From Symsagittifera roscoffensis (taxonomy: Eukaryota > Xenacoelomorpha > Acoela > Convolutidae): a stretch of DNA of 64,000 nt. Both the position numbers and the translations under genes were made by a program. The stretch lies in the NCBI RefSeq assembly GCF_963678635.1, contig NC_087063.1, positions 39,200,759-39,264,758 on the forward strand, in the 5' to 3' direction. Shown here in pieces: positions 1 through 13,200 of the stretch (position 1 is the first letter of the stretch; each line of letters begins with the position of its first letter). The notes beneath the pieces are model-generated. The model was not told the origin of the DNA. It saw nothing but the letters and a program-made list of their open reading frames with translations, and did no database searches.

Positions 1-437
1 ATCGATTTCATGATCGTACGGCAAAAGCCAGATCAAACTTTTATATTTAGAATACTCCCAGCAGTAAATTTAAATTTTCATTTACTGACATAATTTTTGA
101 AAAACTACTTTCAAATAACCTTTCATGGCGCTAAACCTATTAATTGTACAATAGCGACTGTTAAAAACAACACTTGTCGTTTTCGTTAAATCAGCTGTAA
201 ATTATATGACATCTTGAAAAACATTTTTAAAATACAGCAAAAAAAATTAGTTAGCATAAAGCATTTATATTAGTCACAATAAAATAACAATCATTCTCAC
301 AAAATGATATATGCTTTTCTCTCCAACCCTACAATTTATGCCCCAAGTTAAGCTAACAACCAAAAAATCATAAGAACTAACAGTTTAAGAAACTAGAAAT
401 CACGAATCCCAGTTTGCATCCATCATCCTAAAACCTA

Positions 438-764
438 ATGTCGAAAGAAAATTTAGGAAACAAACAAACAATTGTATTACACAACTGTATAATTAATGAC
501 GAAAGATACGACCTCGTAACCACACCACATAGACAAACAATAGGATACATAAGAACAAAAAGACAAACACTAAGAAAGAAAAGTATAAGCAAACCAAAAC
601 AATTTATTCGAAAACGATTTTCAAAACGAAGAAACGCAGTCTCAGAATCAGAAACAAGTGCAATACGAGAACTCCACAATTTAAAAAACTCAATAAATAA
701 AATTCATCAAACTGACAATCAAACAAATTTTCCGACTCAGAAACCACATCACCAGCATCAATAA
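438..764 (+). pseudogene. Basic Gag-region ORF, copy L
   Basis: An open frame of 108 codons, rich in Lys and Arg, with a run around residues 30 to 65 that alternates basic residues and ends in a SESE-type acidic patch. The minus strand at about 62300 to 62560 holds a related peptide that shares RQTIG, KRQT, KRFSKR and VSESE, so this is retroelement protein and not a host gene. The right copy lacks about 45 bases in the middle. Just downstream, at 795 to 860, a short peptide with LYNWNQPK is shared by both copies in the same place, which suggests the reading frame once ran on. The role is not known; a basic N-terminal Gag or leader protein is one option. Confidence 0.5.
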
Positions 765-878
765 AAGGAAAATGTAGAATAAAAAAGTCCTACACAAACA
801 AACCAATACGTCTATATAATTGGAATCAACCAAAAATACACATTAAAAATTACGCATTGACAGTTATAAAACACAGAA

Positions 879-1217
879 ATGATTCAAAATGAAAAAAATC
901 TCGAAGATAACTCCATACTCCTATTTTTGATACATCCTCAAGCTGAAGCTCGAGGACAAGTACAATTTTGCCAGAAGTTATCCGTAAATTTATTTGAAAA
1001 AGGAGATAGCCCATGCACAAAGGAATTTCCTGATGTGAAAATAAAAAGACAACTTCTTGATCACTATCTCAAAAACATATGCAAAATTAAATCACAATAT
1101 GGAACATACACAAAAGAAATCAGTGCACCAAACTCATTTCATGGCAGATATCTAATTCAAACAGATGACGTAGATATTGAAGTTTATGTATTCTGTAAAT
1201 TTTTACAGAATACATAA
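879..1217 (+). pseudogene. Unidentified ORF in the Gag region, copy L
   Basis: An open frame of 112 codons with mixed composition (HPQAEARGQ early, a TDDVDIEVYV stretch near the end). I found no clear counterpart in the minus-strand copy, where the corresponding place is short and A/T-rich, so that copy may be deleted here. I do not recognise a domain. It lies between two segments that do align with the other copy, so it probably belongs to the retroelement. Confidence 0.35.
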
Positions 1218-2619
1218 AAATTTACAGCACCAAAACTCACAAAGAGCAAATTCAATATTCACAAACGATGTATTGTCACTTATCTATAGCTATTTAACTA
1301 TCCTATAGCTATTTAGCAATACTATTTAGAACTGAAAGAACCTCAAGGCGATTTACCAACTCAAACATCTCGACATACAACCGTACGCCAAGAAATAAAC
1401 ATATTCTCAAATTTTTTGAATGCAATCCGTGAAAATCTAACTAATAACGAAATAACACAACACGTTAAACACGATTTACAAAAAAATCCTAGCATGGTTC
1501 ATAATCGATTATTTTGTTCACAATATTGCCCTCAAATCACAAACAAGAAAAACTTTTAGACCACAAAACGCAAATGATGAAATTATTTTAGCAGAATAAA
1601 CAGATTATGTTTGGGACTCCGAATGGTCTCATCATTCGTTTATTAATATAACAACAGATATATCAAGTCAAGCAAAAAGCACTAATTCTATTGACAAAGA
1701 TTATGTTTAAGTATACACACTTACAGTTGACGCAACACCTTTAAACGATAACTCATTCTTCCCTGATAATGCGGAAAACAATTGTTTAAACTCCACTTTT
1801 GTACAGCAAGAACGGAACAAAAAATCTTACACAACAAGATATCCAAACTTCATCACATTTTGTAAGTGAAGAAATAGTTGAAACAATAACGACAACAGCA
1901 CAACAAAGCTTTTCACTTATTCATCCTAACCTTACAAGTCCAAAAACAAAAATTCCAACAATAAAACAAACAGCCATGCAGTCTACAAAAAAACCCGCTG
2001 TTGCTCAAAAAACTCAAAAACGGATTACCAAACATTTCGACCAACAACAAAGCCATCATATAAACAAAGACCATCACATAAAAATAATTTCACAGAGCAT
2101 AATTATAATATGTAAATAGGTCAAAAACATCGAAAAATTCTAATATGAATGATCAGACGACCTATTCATATGCACAAAGTTAACATATACCACAATCAAT
2201 TTCGAACTAAGAAAACTTTAACGATCAACCAGGATTTACACAGGATCGAAGTGAAAATTACCATTTTTCCAACAAAACATAAATAATATGAATAAAAAAC
2301 TATGCTAAAGTTCAACCCTCTCATCATACAGCTAATTATTCTTCATCAGATAATGAGGAATTTTATAATCAAACCCATAAACAATTCTATACAAGCCAAA
2401 GACCACGCTCTTACAGCATTGATCAACCAGACATTTTCGAACCATACACACGTGACGAACAAGCACGACACTCAAGAAATAATCCAACACCACACTATAA
2501 TAATTTTTAATCACAAAACCCATTCGAAACACAATCTTATCAACCAACTCAAATGTATAACGAAATTCTACTACCGTATTACTTACAACAACATAAAATA
2601 ACAAAAAGACAACTTATAA

Positions 2620-4049
2620 ATTTTTCTCAAATAACAAACGCCGCAGAATCACTACAAATGACGCAGAATCACCTCTCATGAAAAAAGCCACTAATGGTAT
2701 TCACAGTTACAGACCCTGAATACTCTGTAGGATGTGATGCTCTCTTTTTTATTGCTACTTTTCGTAGTTGAGGTGTCGTCATTAGGATTTCTGTCATCTT
2801 TGTATTTTGTAATCATGTGTATTGAGTGAGTATGCTTTTCGGACTAGCGTTTCTAATCCTACTGCAAACGTTTTATCGTTTCGTTGCGTAGTCTACGATT
2901 TTCATTGCATAAAACTCTTTGCTGTTGTTTGTTTCTTTCAGTGTCAAACATTTTTTTGAGAATTCTTGTGTGAATCTTTTCCAATCTGATTTAACATCTA
3001 TAGGTAAAACTGAAAACTATTTTTGGGCTGCGCCATCAAGTGTAGTTTGGGTTTAAAACTGTGCGTCTATGTATCCAATTTTGATGAAGTGGCGTATTTA
3101 TTGGTTCAGGTACTATATTCAGAATTAAATTTGCTGTGACTGCAGTTAAATAATCTTCTACAGAGTATTCAGGGTCTGTAACTGTGAATACCATTAGTGG
3201 CTTATTTCATGAGAGGATCCACCCGTTAGGTGTGGATTCATCGTCATTTGTAGTGATTCTGCGGCGTTTGGTATTTGAGAAATATTATCAGTGAAAGTTA
3301 AAACTTCAAATTAATAGTTTAAACAATTCTCCGTGGTCGAGCTGTGCGATAGTGGATCAGATTTTGGGCGAGTATTGATTTTAAAGTTATTAAGAAGCGT
3401 CTGGTTCTCTATGTTGCTCTCTTCAAAAATGTTTGAAACTGAAAAAAAACAAACAACTGCAAAGAGTTTTATGCAATACGCTAGTCCGAAAAGCATACTC
3501 ACTCAATACACATGATTACGAAAATACAAAGATGACAGAAATCCTAATGATGACACCTCAACTACGAAAAATGGCAATAAAAAAGAGAGCATCACATCCT
3601 TCCTCAAATCGAGATTCCGATTTAGACTTCAGAAAACTATTAGACGAAGTAGACCAAGCCGAAATCACATTGAAATTGGAAGAAACAGAAAATCTCAACT
3701 TACAATATGTAAACAATATTCAACCCACCACTTTACAAATAAATAATATTCATGACTCCGATACAGATTTATCTTAAAAAATCACTGACATTTTGAACAT
3801 GTACGAGAGGAACTCAAGTTTCAAAGATAAATCATCATTCAAAAATGGTGTATTTATTGCCGTAGATACGGACACAGCATTGCCGAATGTAGACAAAAAC
3901 AACAAGATAATAAAAATAGACCACAAAAACACAGAGAACCAGACGCTTCTTCGTAAATTTAAAATCAATTACTCGCCCAAAATCTGATCCACTATCGCAC
4001 AGCTCGCTCACGGAGAATTGTTTAAACTATTAATTTGAAGTTTTAACTT
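2620..4049. repeat. Scrambled inverted duplication inside copy L
   Basis: The segment contains interleaved inverted copies. 2620-2727 (sense) matches 3160-3290 (antisense). 2727-2968 (antisense) matches 3428-3602 (sense), the second lacking about 66 bases. 3297-3417 (antisense) matches 3938-4049 (sense), and this last pair is pre-LTR sequence. Identity looks high by eye. The order cannot come from one inversion and looks more like template switching during reverse transcription, or repeated foldback repair. Confidence 0.75.
3433..3990 (+). pseudogene. Gag capsid C-terminus and nucleocapsid, copy L
   Basis: The frame from 3433 to 3777 encodes the end of a Ty3-type capsid, with LVRKAYSLNT, a KKRASHPSS patch and an acidic, Leu-rich tail. 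After a frame break, 3849 to 3890 encodes an intact CCHC zinc knuckle, CIYCRRYGHSIAEC (C-x2-C-x4-H-x4-C), followed by a Gln- and Lys-rich tail. The same knuckle with minor changes is at 59239 to 59280 on the minus strand. Such knuckles bind the RNA genome in Gag. Sequence after about 3935 jumps straight to the pre-LTR region, so pol has been deleted here. Confidence 0.75.
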
Positions 4050-4660
4050 TCACTGATAAAAACTCTAACAAATATTAACACGTTTCAAACTTTCCGTTAA
4101 CCCGGTCTGAAAGGAATTTTTTAATAATCCAAATTAACCAACGCAGCTTACTAAACACCACAAACCACAACCTAACAGCATGGTTAAGAAAAGAAAACCC
4201 ACGGTACCCAAACCGGATTAAAACCAACTTAGAACTGGATAATTTATTCTTTTGAAGGCTACTTTCAAGTCTAAACACAAACGAATAAAACACAAAAAAG
4301 TTGAAAAACAAACCCAAACCAAACGATTTGGTTTTTGAGAAAAGGACACAACCAAAACAAAAAGGAAAAAACCAGTAATAAAAAAGACATAAAAGGTTAA
4401 ACACAAAACAGGACCCTACAAAAAAGAGCGCGAAATTATACTCCACTCCTGGCCTAACCAACCAGAGGACGTCCTGAGCATGCTCTATAGCCGGCCTCAC
4501 CCACCGTGCTACATCCACGCTTTGTTATCCACACTCTAGTTTTGACAAGAGTGGCTCCAGAGTGAGCAACTTTTAAAAACAACCGAACTAAAACCAAAAT
4601 GCTTTTGCGATAACTATTAACTACAAGATCATAACTGAAAACAAAATGAACAAAGATTTG

Positions 4661-4674
4661 TATATGTATATAAT
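4661..4674 (+). promoter_or_regulatory. TATA-like box in the LTR
   Basis: TATATGTATATAAT lies about 600 bases into the LTR. A TATA-like AATATATAAAT-type stretch occupies the corresponding place in the inverted copy near 46820 to 46830. The position suits a U3 promoter, but in AT-rich DNA this is weak evidence. Confidence 0.3.
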
Positions 4675-5288
4675 ACAAGGTAGTATATAGATTTCATACA
4701 GCCCAAAGACGAGCACCAAGGAAGTTGACAACCCGATCACACTCCAACTACGGAATGGCAAATACACCCGATTTGCTGCCTACAGTCACTACACTCAAAG
4801 GATTTAGAGTACGACTTGGCATGGCAACAAAGGAAACCCATTGAAACAGACTAATGGCTATCTCGATGTTAAGTATACGTACAAATCCAAGTCACCAGGC
4901 ACTTCACACGAAAGTCAAACTTCATGATACACCCGAGCAAGGCTGGATCATTACAACCGGTCAAAAATCATGATACAATCTCCCAAAAACGATCGTGATC
5001 AACAGCAACCGCTTAAAAACAAGTTCATATCGACAATTCCAGCTTCCTGGAGCAACGGATAACAATCCTAATCAGAAAAACTGCTCGCAATTTCACAAAG
5101 AAAAGCATTAATATCCATCCTATGATGAAGAAATCATTAAAAAACTAAAACTCTCTAAACCTCTGATGGGTGGAGCCAGATCTAAACTGAATTATATTAT
5201 TGGTAATTATTATGATTTTTTATCTCTCTCTAAAATATTGAATACTTACAAATCATACTCCATCAACTAACAACCCACTTAATTGTAA

Positions 5289-5316
5289 GTGTTGAAACTA
5301 CTTGTAGTTTCAACAC
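5289..5316 (+). other. LTR hairpin, left copy
   Basis: A perfect inverted repeat, GTGTTGAAACTAC, then TT, then GTAGTTTCAACAC (13-bp arms). The other LTR has the same hairpin with one base pair exchanged on both sides (see 46146 to 46173). It may act in the RNA, for example in packaging, polyadenylation or strand transfer. Confidence 0.7.
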
Positions 5317-5550
5317 CAGAACAATTTGAATTAAACTTAGAATACAGTTGCCTTCTCCAGAGAGACCGACTCGCATATACCAGTTTACACTAGTTCTATT
5401 GAGACTAGGAGATATAAGAGTAAGATTAAGATTGGTATTAGACTAAACAGTTGTGCGAATCTATCCGGCCGAAAATAAGATAGCGTGACGAGCAGACGGT
5501 GTACCTTATCTGAAATTACTCTATGAGTACAACTAAAAGGTCATAACTCA

Positions 5551-7200
5551 CTTTCTCATAGACTGAATCGGCTCGCTAAAATTTTTAGTATTTTCACTTC
5601 ATTTCATAGACTGGATTAGTTTGCAAAAAAAAATGAGTTTGCAAAAAAATGAAATGAGTTTGCAAAAAAATGAATGCGAAAAAATGAATCAGTTTGCGAA
5701 AAAGTTGAGATTTTAATCAAGCTATTTCAGCTGTGAAGACTTTCATCTTTTCCAAGTTGCTTCATAAATGAAATTGGTTCCCAATGTTCTTTTTCATGCA
5801 AGCTACTCATGCTTTAAAAACTTTAAGAAATCAATTTTTTATATATACTGAATCGGCTCATGAAAGTCTTTAGTATTTTCAATTCATTTCATAGACTGAT
5901 TTAGTTTGCGATAAAACTGAATTTTTCAAGCAAGCTATTTGAGCTTTGAAATTTTGAAGTTAATCAATTCATTTTTTAGACTGGATTGGATCAGTTTGCA
6001 AAAAAGTTAAACTTTTCAAGCAATCTATTTTATCTAGGAAATTTTCAAGTATTTCACTTCATTTTTTAAACTGAATTGGTTCGAGAATACTTTGCGATTT
6101 TTAGCAACCATTTTGAACTTTTGAAAATTGAATTATTTCAATTCGTTTCATATATTATATCGGTTCGCTAAAAGTTTGAGTTTTTTTCTTCGAGCAATGC
6201 AAAATCTGAAACACTCCAAATGGTTTCATAGACAAAATCAGTTTTGGAAAAGTTTTAAATTCTTAAACAAACTATGCGAGCTTCAAAAATTTTAAAATAT
6301 TTCTAGTTGGTATATAGCCTGAATCAAATCTTCAACGGTCTGAATTTTTTTAATCAAGCTATTTGATATATGAAACTTTGAAGTAATTCAATTATTTTCA
6401 TAGACTGGATCAGTTTGAAAAAAATTTGAGTTTTCCAAGAAAACTATTCGGGTTTTGAATTTTTGAAGGTAATCAATTCATTTCATAGACTGAATCGGTT
6501 GCAAAAATGTTCAGGTTTTCAAACAAGCTATATTCAGCTGATTAACTTTTCAACTTTCCAAGTTGTTTCACAGAAAAAAATGGTTCCCGATTTTCCTTTT
6601 CATGCAGGCTACTCAACCTTCAAAAAATTGAGAAAAATCAAATTTTCTTATATACTGAATCGGCTCGCGATTTAGTAATTTCAATTCATTTCATAGACTG
6701 GATAAGTTTTCGAAAAAATGAGTTTTTCAAGCAAGCTATTTCAGCTTTGAAGTTTTGAAGTTAATCAATTCATTTCAACGACTGAATCAGTTTGCAGAAT
6801 TGTTGAGTTTTTTAAACAAGCTACTTTAGCTGTGAACATTTTCACTTTTTCCAAGTTGCTTCAAAGACTAAATTGGTTCCCAAATTGGACTAAATTTTCA
6901 TGCAAGCTACTCAAGCTTTCAAAGACTGAGAAAAATCAAATTTTCTTGTACACTGAATCGGCTCGTGAAACTTTTTTGGTATTTTTAATTCATTTCATTT
7001 CATAGACTGGTTTAGTTTGCGAGAAAATTGAGTTTTTCAAGCAAGCTATTTAAGCTTTGAAGTTTTGAAGTTGATCAATTCTTTTCATAGTTTGAATCGG
7101 TTTGTGAAAACTTGAGTTTTTCCACCAAGCTAATTGAGGTTTGGAGTTTTGAAGTCAATCAATTCATTTCATAGACTGACGTGACGAATTCCAAAATTCA
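5551..7200 (-). repeat. Degenerate satellite array, minus orientation
   Basis: Repeated units of roughly 85 to 90 bp built on phrases such as TTTCATAGACTGAATCGGTT, TTGAGTTTTTCAAGCAAGCT and ATTTGAGCTTTGAAG. These are the reverse complement of the unit seen in the next 8 kb. Copies are diverged, with many indels. A local expansion of an AAAATGAGTTTGC-type phrase is at about 5625 to 5695. Open frames here are by-products of the repeat. Confidence 0.85.
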
Positions 7201-10200
7201 GTTTAAGCTCAATTCTCTTGCCTATAAGCACTTTATATGCCGCAACATTTCCTAGCTTGAAGAATTTGTTCAAAAAAACAAAAAAAATATTGGGTATCTA
7301 TTGCATCCATATGGAATAACTTGAACTATTTAAATTTTGAAAAATCGAATAGTTTGCTTGAGATACGGAAAACTTATACCGAGGCAAAAGCGTCAAAAAA
7401 TACTTGAAAAGCTCAAAGTTTCCTAGCTGTATTGGTTTGCTTAAGAATCTCAAACACTTTGCGAACCGGTGCCGTCTATAAAATAACTTTGATGTTTTCA
7501 TTTTTTCAAATTGGAACAGTTTGCTTGAGAAACTCAAATTTTTGGCACACTGAACTTTTTTAATTTTCGAATTATCTTGAAGTTTCATTGCTTAATTAAC
7601 TTGAATGAGAAAACTTAAATATTTTGCGAGTTGATACCGTCTATATAATGATTTGGATTTTTTTAGTTTTCAAATTCGAACAGTTTGATTGAGAAAAAAA
7701 GTTTATTCTCAAAACGAATCCGTCTATGAAAAAAATTGAATTATCTCCAAGTTTCATAGATCGAATAACTTGCTTAAAAACTCAAAACTTCTGAAAACCG
7801 TTCCATTCTAGGAATTAACTTGAAATACTGCAATTTTTTCTAAGCTCGAGTAGCTGGCTTAAAAAACTGAATTTTTCAAAAATTGATTCTAAAAAGCAAT
7901 TAAAGCTCGAATAGCTGGCCCAAAAACGCCTAAAACGTTATAGCTTGAACAGCTTGTTCAAAAAATCCAAGCTTTTGCAGATCTATTCCATCTATGAAAC
8001 AACTTGAATTATTTTCAATTTTCAAATCTCGAATAGTTTAATTAGGACACAAAAATTTTTTCCGCACCAAATCCGTCCATAAAATTGTTTAATCCAAGCT
8101 TCATAGCTCAAACAATTTGCTTAGAAAAATTGTCATTTCGCAGAACTGTTTTAAATTTTCAAACATCGAATAGTTTGCTTAAAAAACAAAAACTGTTTGG
8201 GAACCAAATCCGTCAATGAAATAACTTGAAAAAATATGATAAAATTCATTGCTCAATCAGCTTGCTTCAAACATTCAATTTGAATTATGGCGGATTTATT
8301 CTATTTGCTTTAAAAAAAACTTTTCGCAAACTAAATCCGTCTATGAAAAAAGTTGAATTATCTCCAAGTTTCATAGATCGAATAACTTGCTTAAAAACTC
8401 AAAACTTCTGAAAACCGCTCCATTCTAGGAATTAACTTGAAATACTGCAATTTTTTCTAAGCTCGAGTAGCTGGCCTAAAAAACTGAATTTTTCAAAAAT
8501 TGATTCCAAAAAGCAATTAAAGCTCGAATAGCTGGCCCAAAAACACCTAAAACGTTATAGCTTGAACAGCTTGTTCAAAAAATTCAAGTTTTTGCAGATC
8601 TATTTCATCTATGAAACAACTTGAATTATTTTCAATTTTCAAATCTCGAATAGTTCAATTAAGACACAAAAATTTTTTCCGCACCAAATCCGTCCATAAA
8701 AATGTTTAATCCAAGCTTCATAGCTCAAATAGCTTGCTTTAAAAATTCAATCTTTTTGCGAACCGATAGCGTCTATAAAACAACTCAGTTTGATGTTTTC
8801 ACATTTTCAAATATCGAATAGTTTGAATTGAAAAATTGAAATTTATCGCGAACCGTTAGCGTCTATAAAATAACTTGGATTTTTTCAAATTTTCAAATTA
8901 CTAAAACTAAAATTTTTCTCAAAATGGATCCGTCTATGAAATAACTTCGTTTATCTCTAAAATTAATAGCTCAAAAGCTTGCATAAAAAACTAAAAGTTT
9001 TTAAAAAAGGGTTCAGTTTACACAATAACTTGAAAAAATTCTTGTTTTTAAAGCTCGAAAAGTCTGTTTAAAAAAATCAATTTTTTGCAAACCGATATCG
9101 TCTAAAAGAAAACCTGGAGTATTTCAAATTTTCAAATATCGAATAGTTTGCTTTAGAAACTAAAAATCTTTGCGGAACGAATTTAAAGCTCAATAGCTGG
9201 CAAAAAAAGTTAAATTTTTTTACAAAAATTGATTTCAAAACCGATTAAAGGTCAAATGGCAGGCTGAAAAAATTCGAAGTCTAACAAAATTTTAGAAAAA
9301 TTGTCATTTCGCAGAACTATTTTAAATTTTCAAACATCGAATAGTTTGCTTAAAAAACAAAAACTTTTTGGGAACCAAATCCGTCAATGAAATAACTTGA
9401 AAAAATATGATAAAATTCATTGCTCAATCAGCTTGCTTCAAAAATTCAATTTGAATTATGGCGGATTTATTCTATTTGCTTAAAAAAAACTTTTCGCAAA
9501 CTAAATCCCTCTATGAAATAACCTGAAAAATCTAAAGGTTTCATAGCTCGAATAGCTTGCTTAAACTAATCAAAACTTTTGCGAACCAACTCCGCCTATG
9601 GAATTTTTCGAAAGCTCTAAAAAATTTATAGCTCGAATAGCTGTCTTAAAAACCAAAGATTTCTGCGAACTGAATCAGTCAATGAAATAACTTGAAAAAT
9701 CTAAAAAGTTTATAGCTCAAAAAACTTGTCTAAAAAACGGATTATTTCAAAAACCGATTCCGTCTATAAATTAACTTGAATTATCTCAAAGTTTTGTAGC
9801 TCGAATGACTAAATTTTTTGAACAACTCTGATTAACTCTGAGAAAACGCAAACTTATCAGAAAACGGTTCCGGTTACGATTTAACATCAAATATTTCAAA
9901 TTTTCAAAGCTCGAATAACTCGAAAACTGGTTCAGTCTATGAATTAACTTGAAATATTTCAATTTAATCAGTCAATACTTCAAAGCTCAATTAGCTGGCT
10001 GAAAAACCTTAAAATATTGAGTAGGTGGCCTGAAAGTTTTGAAATCTTGCAAACTTTATAGCCCGAATAACTTGCTTAAAAACTAGTATTTTCGCGGAAA
10101 TATTTTAAATTTTCAAACATCGAAACTTGCCAGAAATAACTTTTTTAGGGTTCAAATCTCAAATTTTTGCCAACTAAATCCGTTTATGAAATAATTGAAA

Positions 10201-13200
10201 TATCTCAAAGTTTCATAACTCGAACAACTTGCATATGAAACTCAAATTTTTCGAAAGTCGGATCAGTCTATGAATTGAAATGAAATTTTCCCAACTTTTA
10301 AAGTTAAAATAGCTAGCTTAAAACTGAGGTTTTTTTCGAACCAAATCAGTCTATGAAAAAACAATATGAAAAATCTCAAAAATTCTTCATAGCTCGAATA
10401 GAATGCTAAAAAAATCAACCTTTTGACAAACCGATTCCGTCTATGAAATAATTTTTAATATCTAACAATTTCATAGCTCAAGTAAGTTGCTTGAAAAACT
10501 CAAAATTTTCGCTACCCAATTCAGTTTATGATACAACTTGTATTACTTTAAGTTTTCATAATTTGAGTAGCTGTCTTAGAAAACTAAATTTTCTGAGAAC
10601 CGAATCAGTTTATGGAATAACTTGAAAAATTTCCTAGTTTCATAGCTCGAGCAACATGCTTAGTAAAATCGCGGAACTGTTTTAAATTTTGAGATGTCGA
10701 GTTTTCAAAACTCGAATTTTTTGCCAACTAAATCCGGCTGTGAAATAATTTGAAAAATCTCAAAATTTGATAGCTCGAATTATTTGCTGAAAAAACTCGA
10801 ACTTATCGAAAACCGGTCAGGTCTATGAATTAATTTGAAATATTTCAAACTTTTAAAGCTCGAATAGCTGGCTCGTAAAATTCAAACTTTTTGCAAACCG
10901 AATCAGTCTATGAAAAAAAAATTTCATTAACCTCAATTTCTTAGATCTCGAAGAATTTTTTGCGGATATATAATATCTATGGAATAACTTGAATTGTTTC
11001 AAGATTTTGAAGCTCGATAAATTTGCTCAAGAAATTCAACGGTTTGTAAACCGATTTCGTTTTTGAATTCGCTTGAAATATGTCAAAACTTTAGGTCGAA
11101 TAGCTGGCTTAAGTTTTTTAAACATCACAAAGTTTCAAATCTCAAACATCTTGCTGAAAAAACTTGAATTTCCGCGGATCTATTCCATCTCTGGTTTAAC
11201 TTGAACTATAGTGAACTTTCAAGTTTCGATTATTTTGCTTAGGAAACAAAGTTTTTTGCCCACTAATTCCGTCTTTGAAATAACTTGGAAAGTCTCACAA
11301 TTTAATAGCTCAGATAAAAATTTTCGAGTTTCAATAGCTCGAGTGGTTTGTTCAAAAAAACTTAGTAGTCGCAATCCATTTAGTTTTATCAAATAAATTG
11401 AATTTTGTCAATGTTTCAGAACTCGAATAAGAGGCTTAGAAAAATTTAAACTTCTAGCGAACCGATTCCAATTATTAAATCACTTGAAATGTTTCATAAT
11501 TTCTTAGCTTGAATAGTGTTCTTAGAAAAAAACTGTTTGCGAACAGAACCGACTTGTCAACAAGTAACATGAATTATTTCGAAAATTCAAAAGTTGAATA
11601 GCTTTTTTTTTTAAAAATGAAGGTTTCGCGATACGGTTCAAAGCTAAAATAGCTGACTTAAAAAACTGAAACTTTTTACAAATCGAGTCTATGAACTAAC
11701 TTGAAGTATTTCAAATTTTCTTAGCTTGAATAGTTTTTTAGAAAAACTAATAATTTGTTTTGCGAACGGATTCCATCTATGGAACAACGTGACATTTTTT
11801 GAGTTTCAATAGCTCGAGTAGCTTGCTCAAAAAAACTTAGTAGTCGCAATCCAAATGAATCTATCAAATAAATTGATTTTTTTTCAAAGTTTCTGAACAT
11901 GAATAAGTTGCTATGAAAAATTTAAACTTTTAGCAAACTAATTTCATTTATGAAATAACTTTAATTATTTCAAAACTTTTTGCTCGAATAGTTTTTATAG
12001 AAAAATTTTTTTTTTGCGAACCGACTTGTCTATCAAATTAACTTGACATATTTCGGAAATTCGAAGTTTGAATAGTTTTTTTTTCTAAACCCCTCCATAA
12101 AAAATTTGGAGGATTCGATGTTTCAAAGCTGAAATAGCTTGCCTAGAAAAAGCTGAAATTTTTGCGAACTGATTCAGCCTATGAACTATCCTGAAGTTTT
12201 TCTAATTTGCTCAGCTTGACTAGTTTCCTTAGAAAAAGAAATGAGATTTTGCAAACCGATTCCATCTATGAAATGGTTTGATATGCTTGCTTGCAAAAAC
12301 TAAAATTTTCGAGAGCCAACTCCTTCGAAAGTATAACAAAAATTCAAAATTTCAAATGAGCAACAGCTTGGCTCAAAAACTCGATTCCATCTATGAAATA
12401 ACTTGAGAGTTGTCAAGTTTCCATAGCTCGAGTAGCTTGCTCAAAAAACTTACTTGTCGGAATTCAACTCATTCAATCAAAAAAAGAATTTCTTCAAAAT
12501 TTCAAAGCTCGAATCAGTTGCTCATAAAAACTAAATTTTCTCATCAACTGATTCCGTTTATGAGGTAACTTGATGTATGTCAAAGTTTCTTAGCTTGAAT
12601 AGTTTTCTTCGAAAAAAAAAACTTTTCGCAAACCGACTTGTCTATCAAATATTTTGAAATATTTTGAAAATTCAAAAAACGAATAGCTTGTATAAAAAAA
12701 CGAAGTTTTCGCAAAACGATTCCATTTATGGAATAACTTGACAATTTCAATAGCTCGAGAAGCTTGCTCAAAAAAACTTAGTAGTCAAAATTCATTTGAA
12801 TTTATCGAGTAATTTGATTTTTTTTAAAGTTTCAGAACTCGAATAGATTGCTTAGAAAAAATTAAGTTTCTAGCGAATCGATTCCATGTATAAAATAAAT
12901 TAAAACATTTCAAAGTTTCTTAGCTTGATTAGTTTTCTTGGAAAAAAAAGCTTTTCGCGAACCGAATTGTCTATCAAATTTTTTGAATTATTCTGAAATT
13001 TAAAAATTGAATAGCTTGTTTTTAAAAAATGACGTTTTGCAAAACGATTCCATCTATGAAATAACTTGACAATTTTCAAGTTTCAATAGCTCGAGCAGCT
13101 TGCTCAAAAAAACTTAGTAGTCGCAATCCACTTAAATTTGTCAACAAAATTGATTTTTTCAAAGTTTCAGAACTAGAATAAGTTACTTCGTAAAATTTAA

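Larger units (their letters stand above)
1..4053 (+). pseudogene. Gag-region relic of large Ty3-type LTR element, copy L
   Basis: The stretch is the internal part of an LTR retroelement whose 5' end lies left of the window. It aligns by eye, piece by piece, with the minus strand of the large element at the other end of the window: 290-440 with about 62575-62720, 540-840 with 62170-62560, 1330-1500 with 61920-62060, 1690-1830 with 60980-61100, and 2300-2640 with 60100-60500. Only Gag-type material is present. Capsid and nucleocapsid remains (3433 to 3990) are followed almost at once by the pre-LTR sequence, so all of pol and the Env-like region are missing. Most frames are broken by stops and small indels. 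This copy is a deletion derivative, not an autonomous element. Confidence 0.8.
4054..5550 (+). repeat. 3' LTR of copy L
   Basis: About 1.5 kb that matches, in reverse complement, 45902 to 47424 over its whole length. Its end, ...AACTCA, matches the ends at 45902 and 63844 on the minus strand, which fixes that border well. The start, placed at a TG at 4054, comes only from where the alignment weakens and is less certain. Satellite sequence begins at the very next base (5551), so the element integrated into, or next to, the satellite. Confidence 0.75.
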
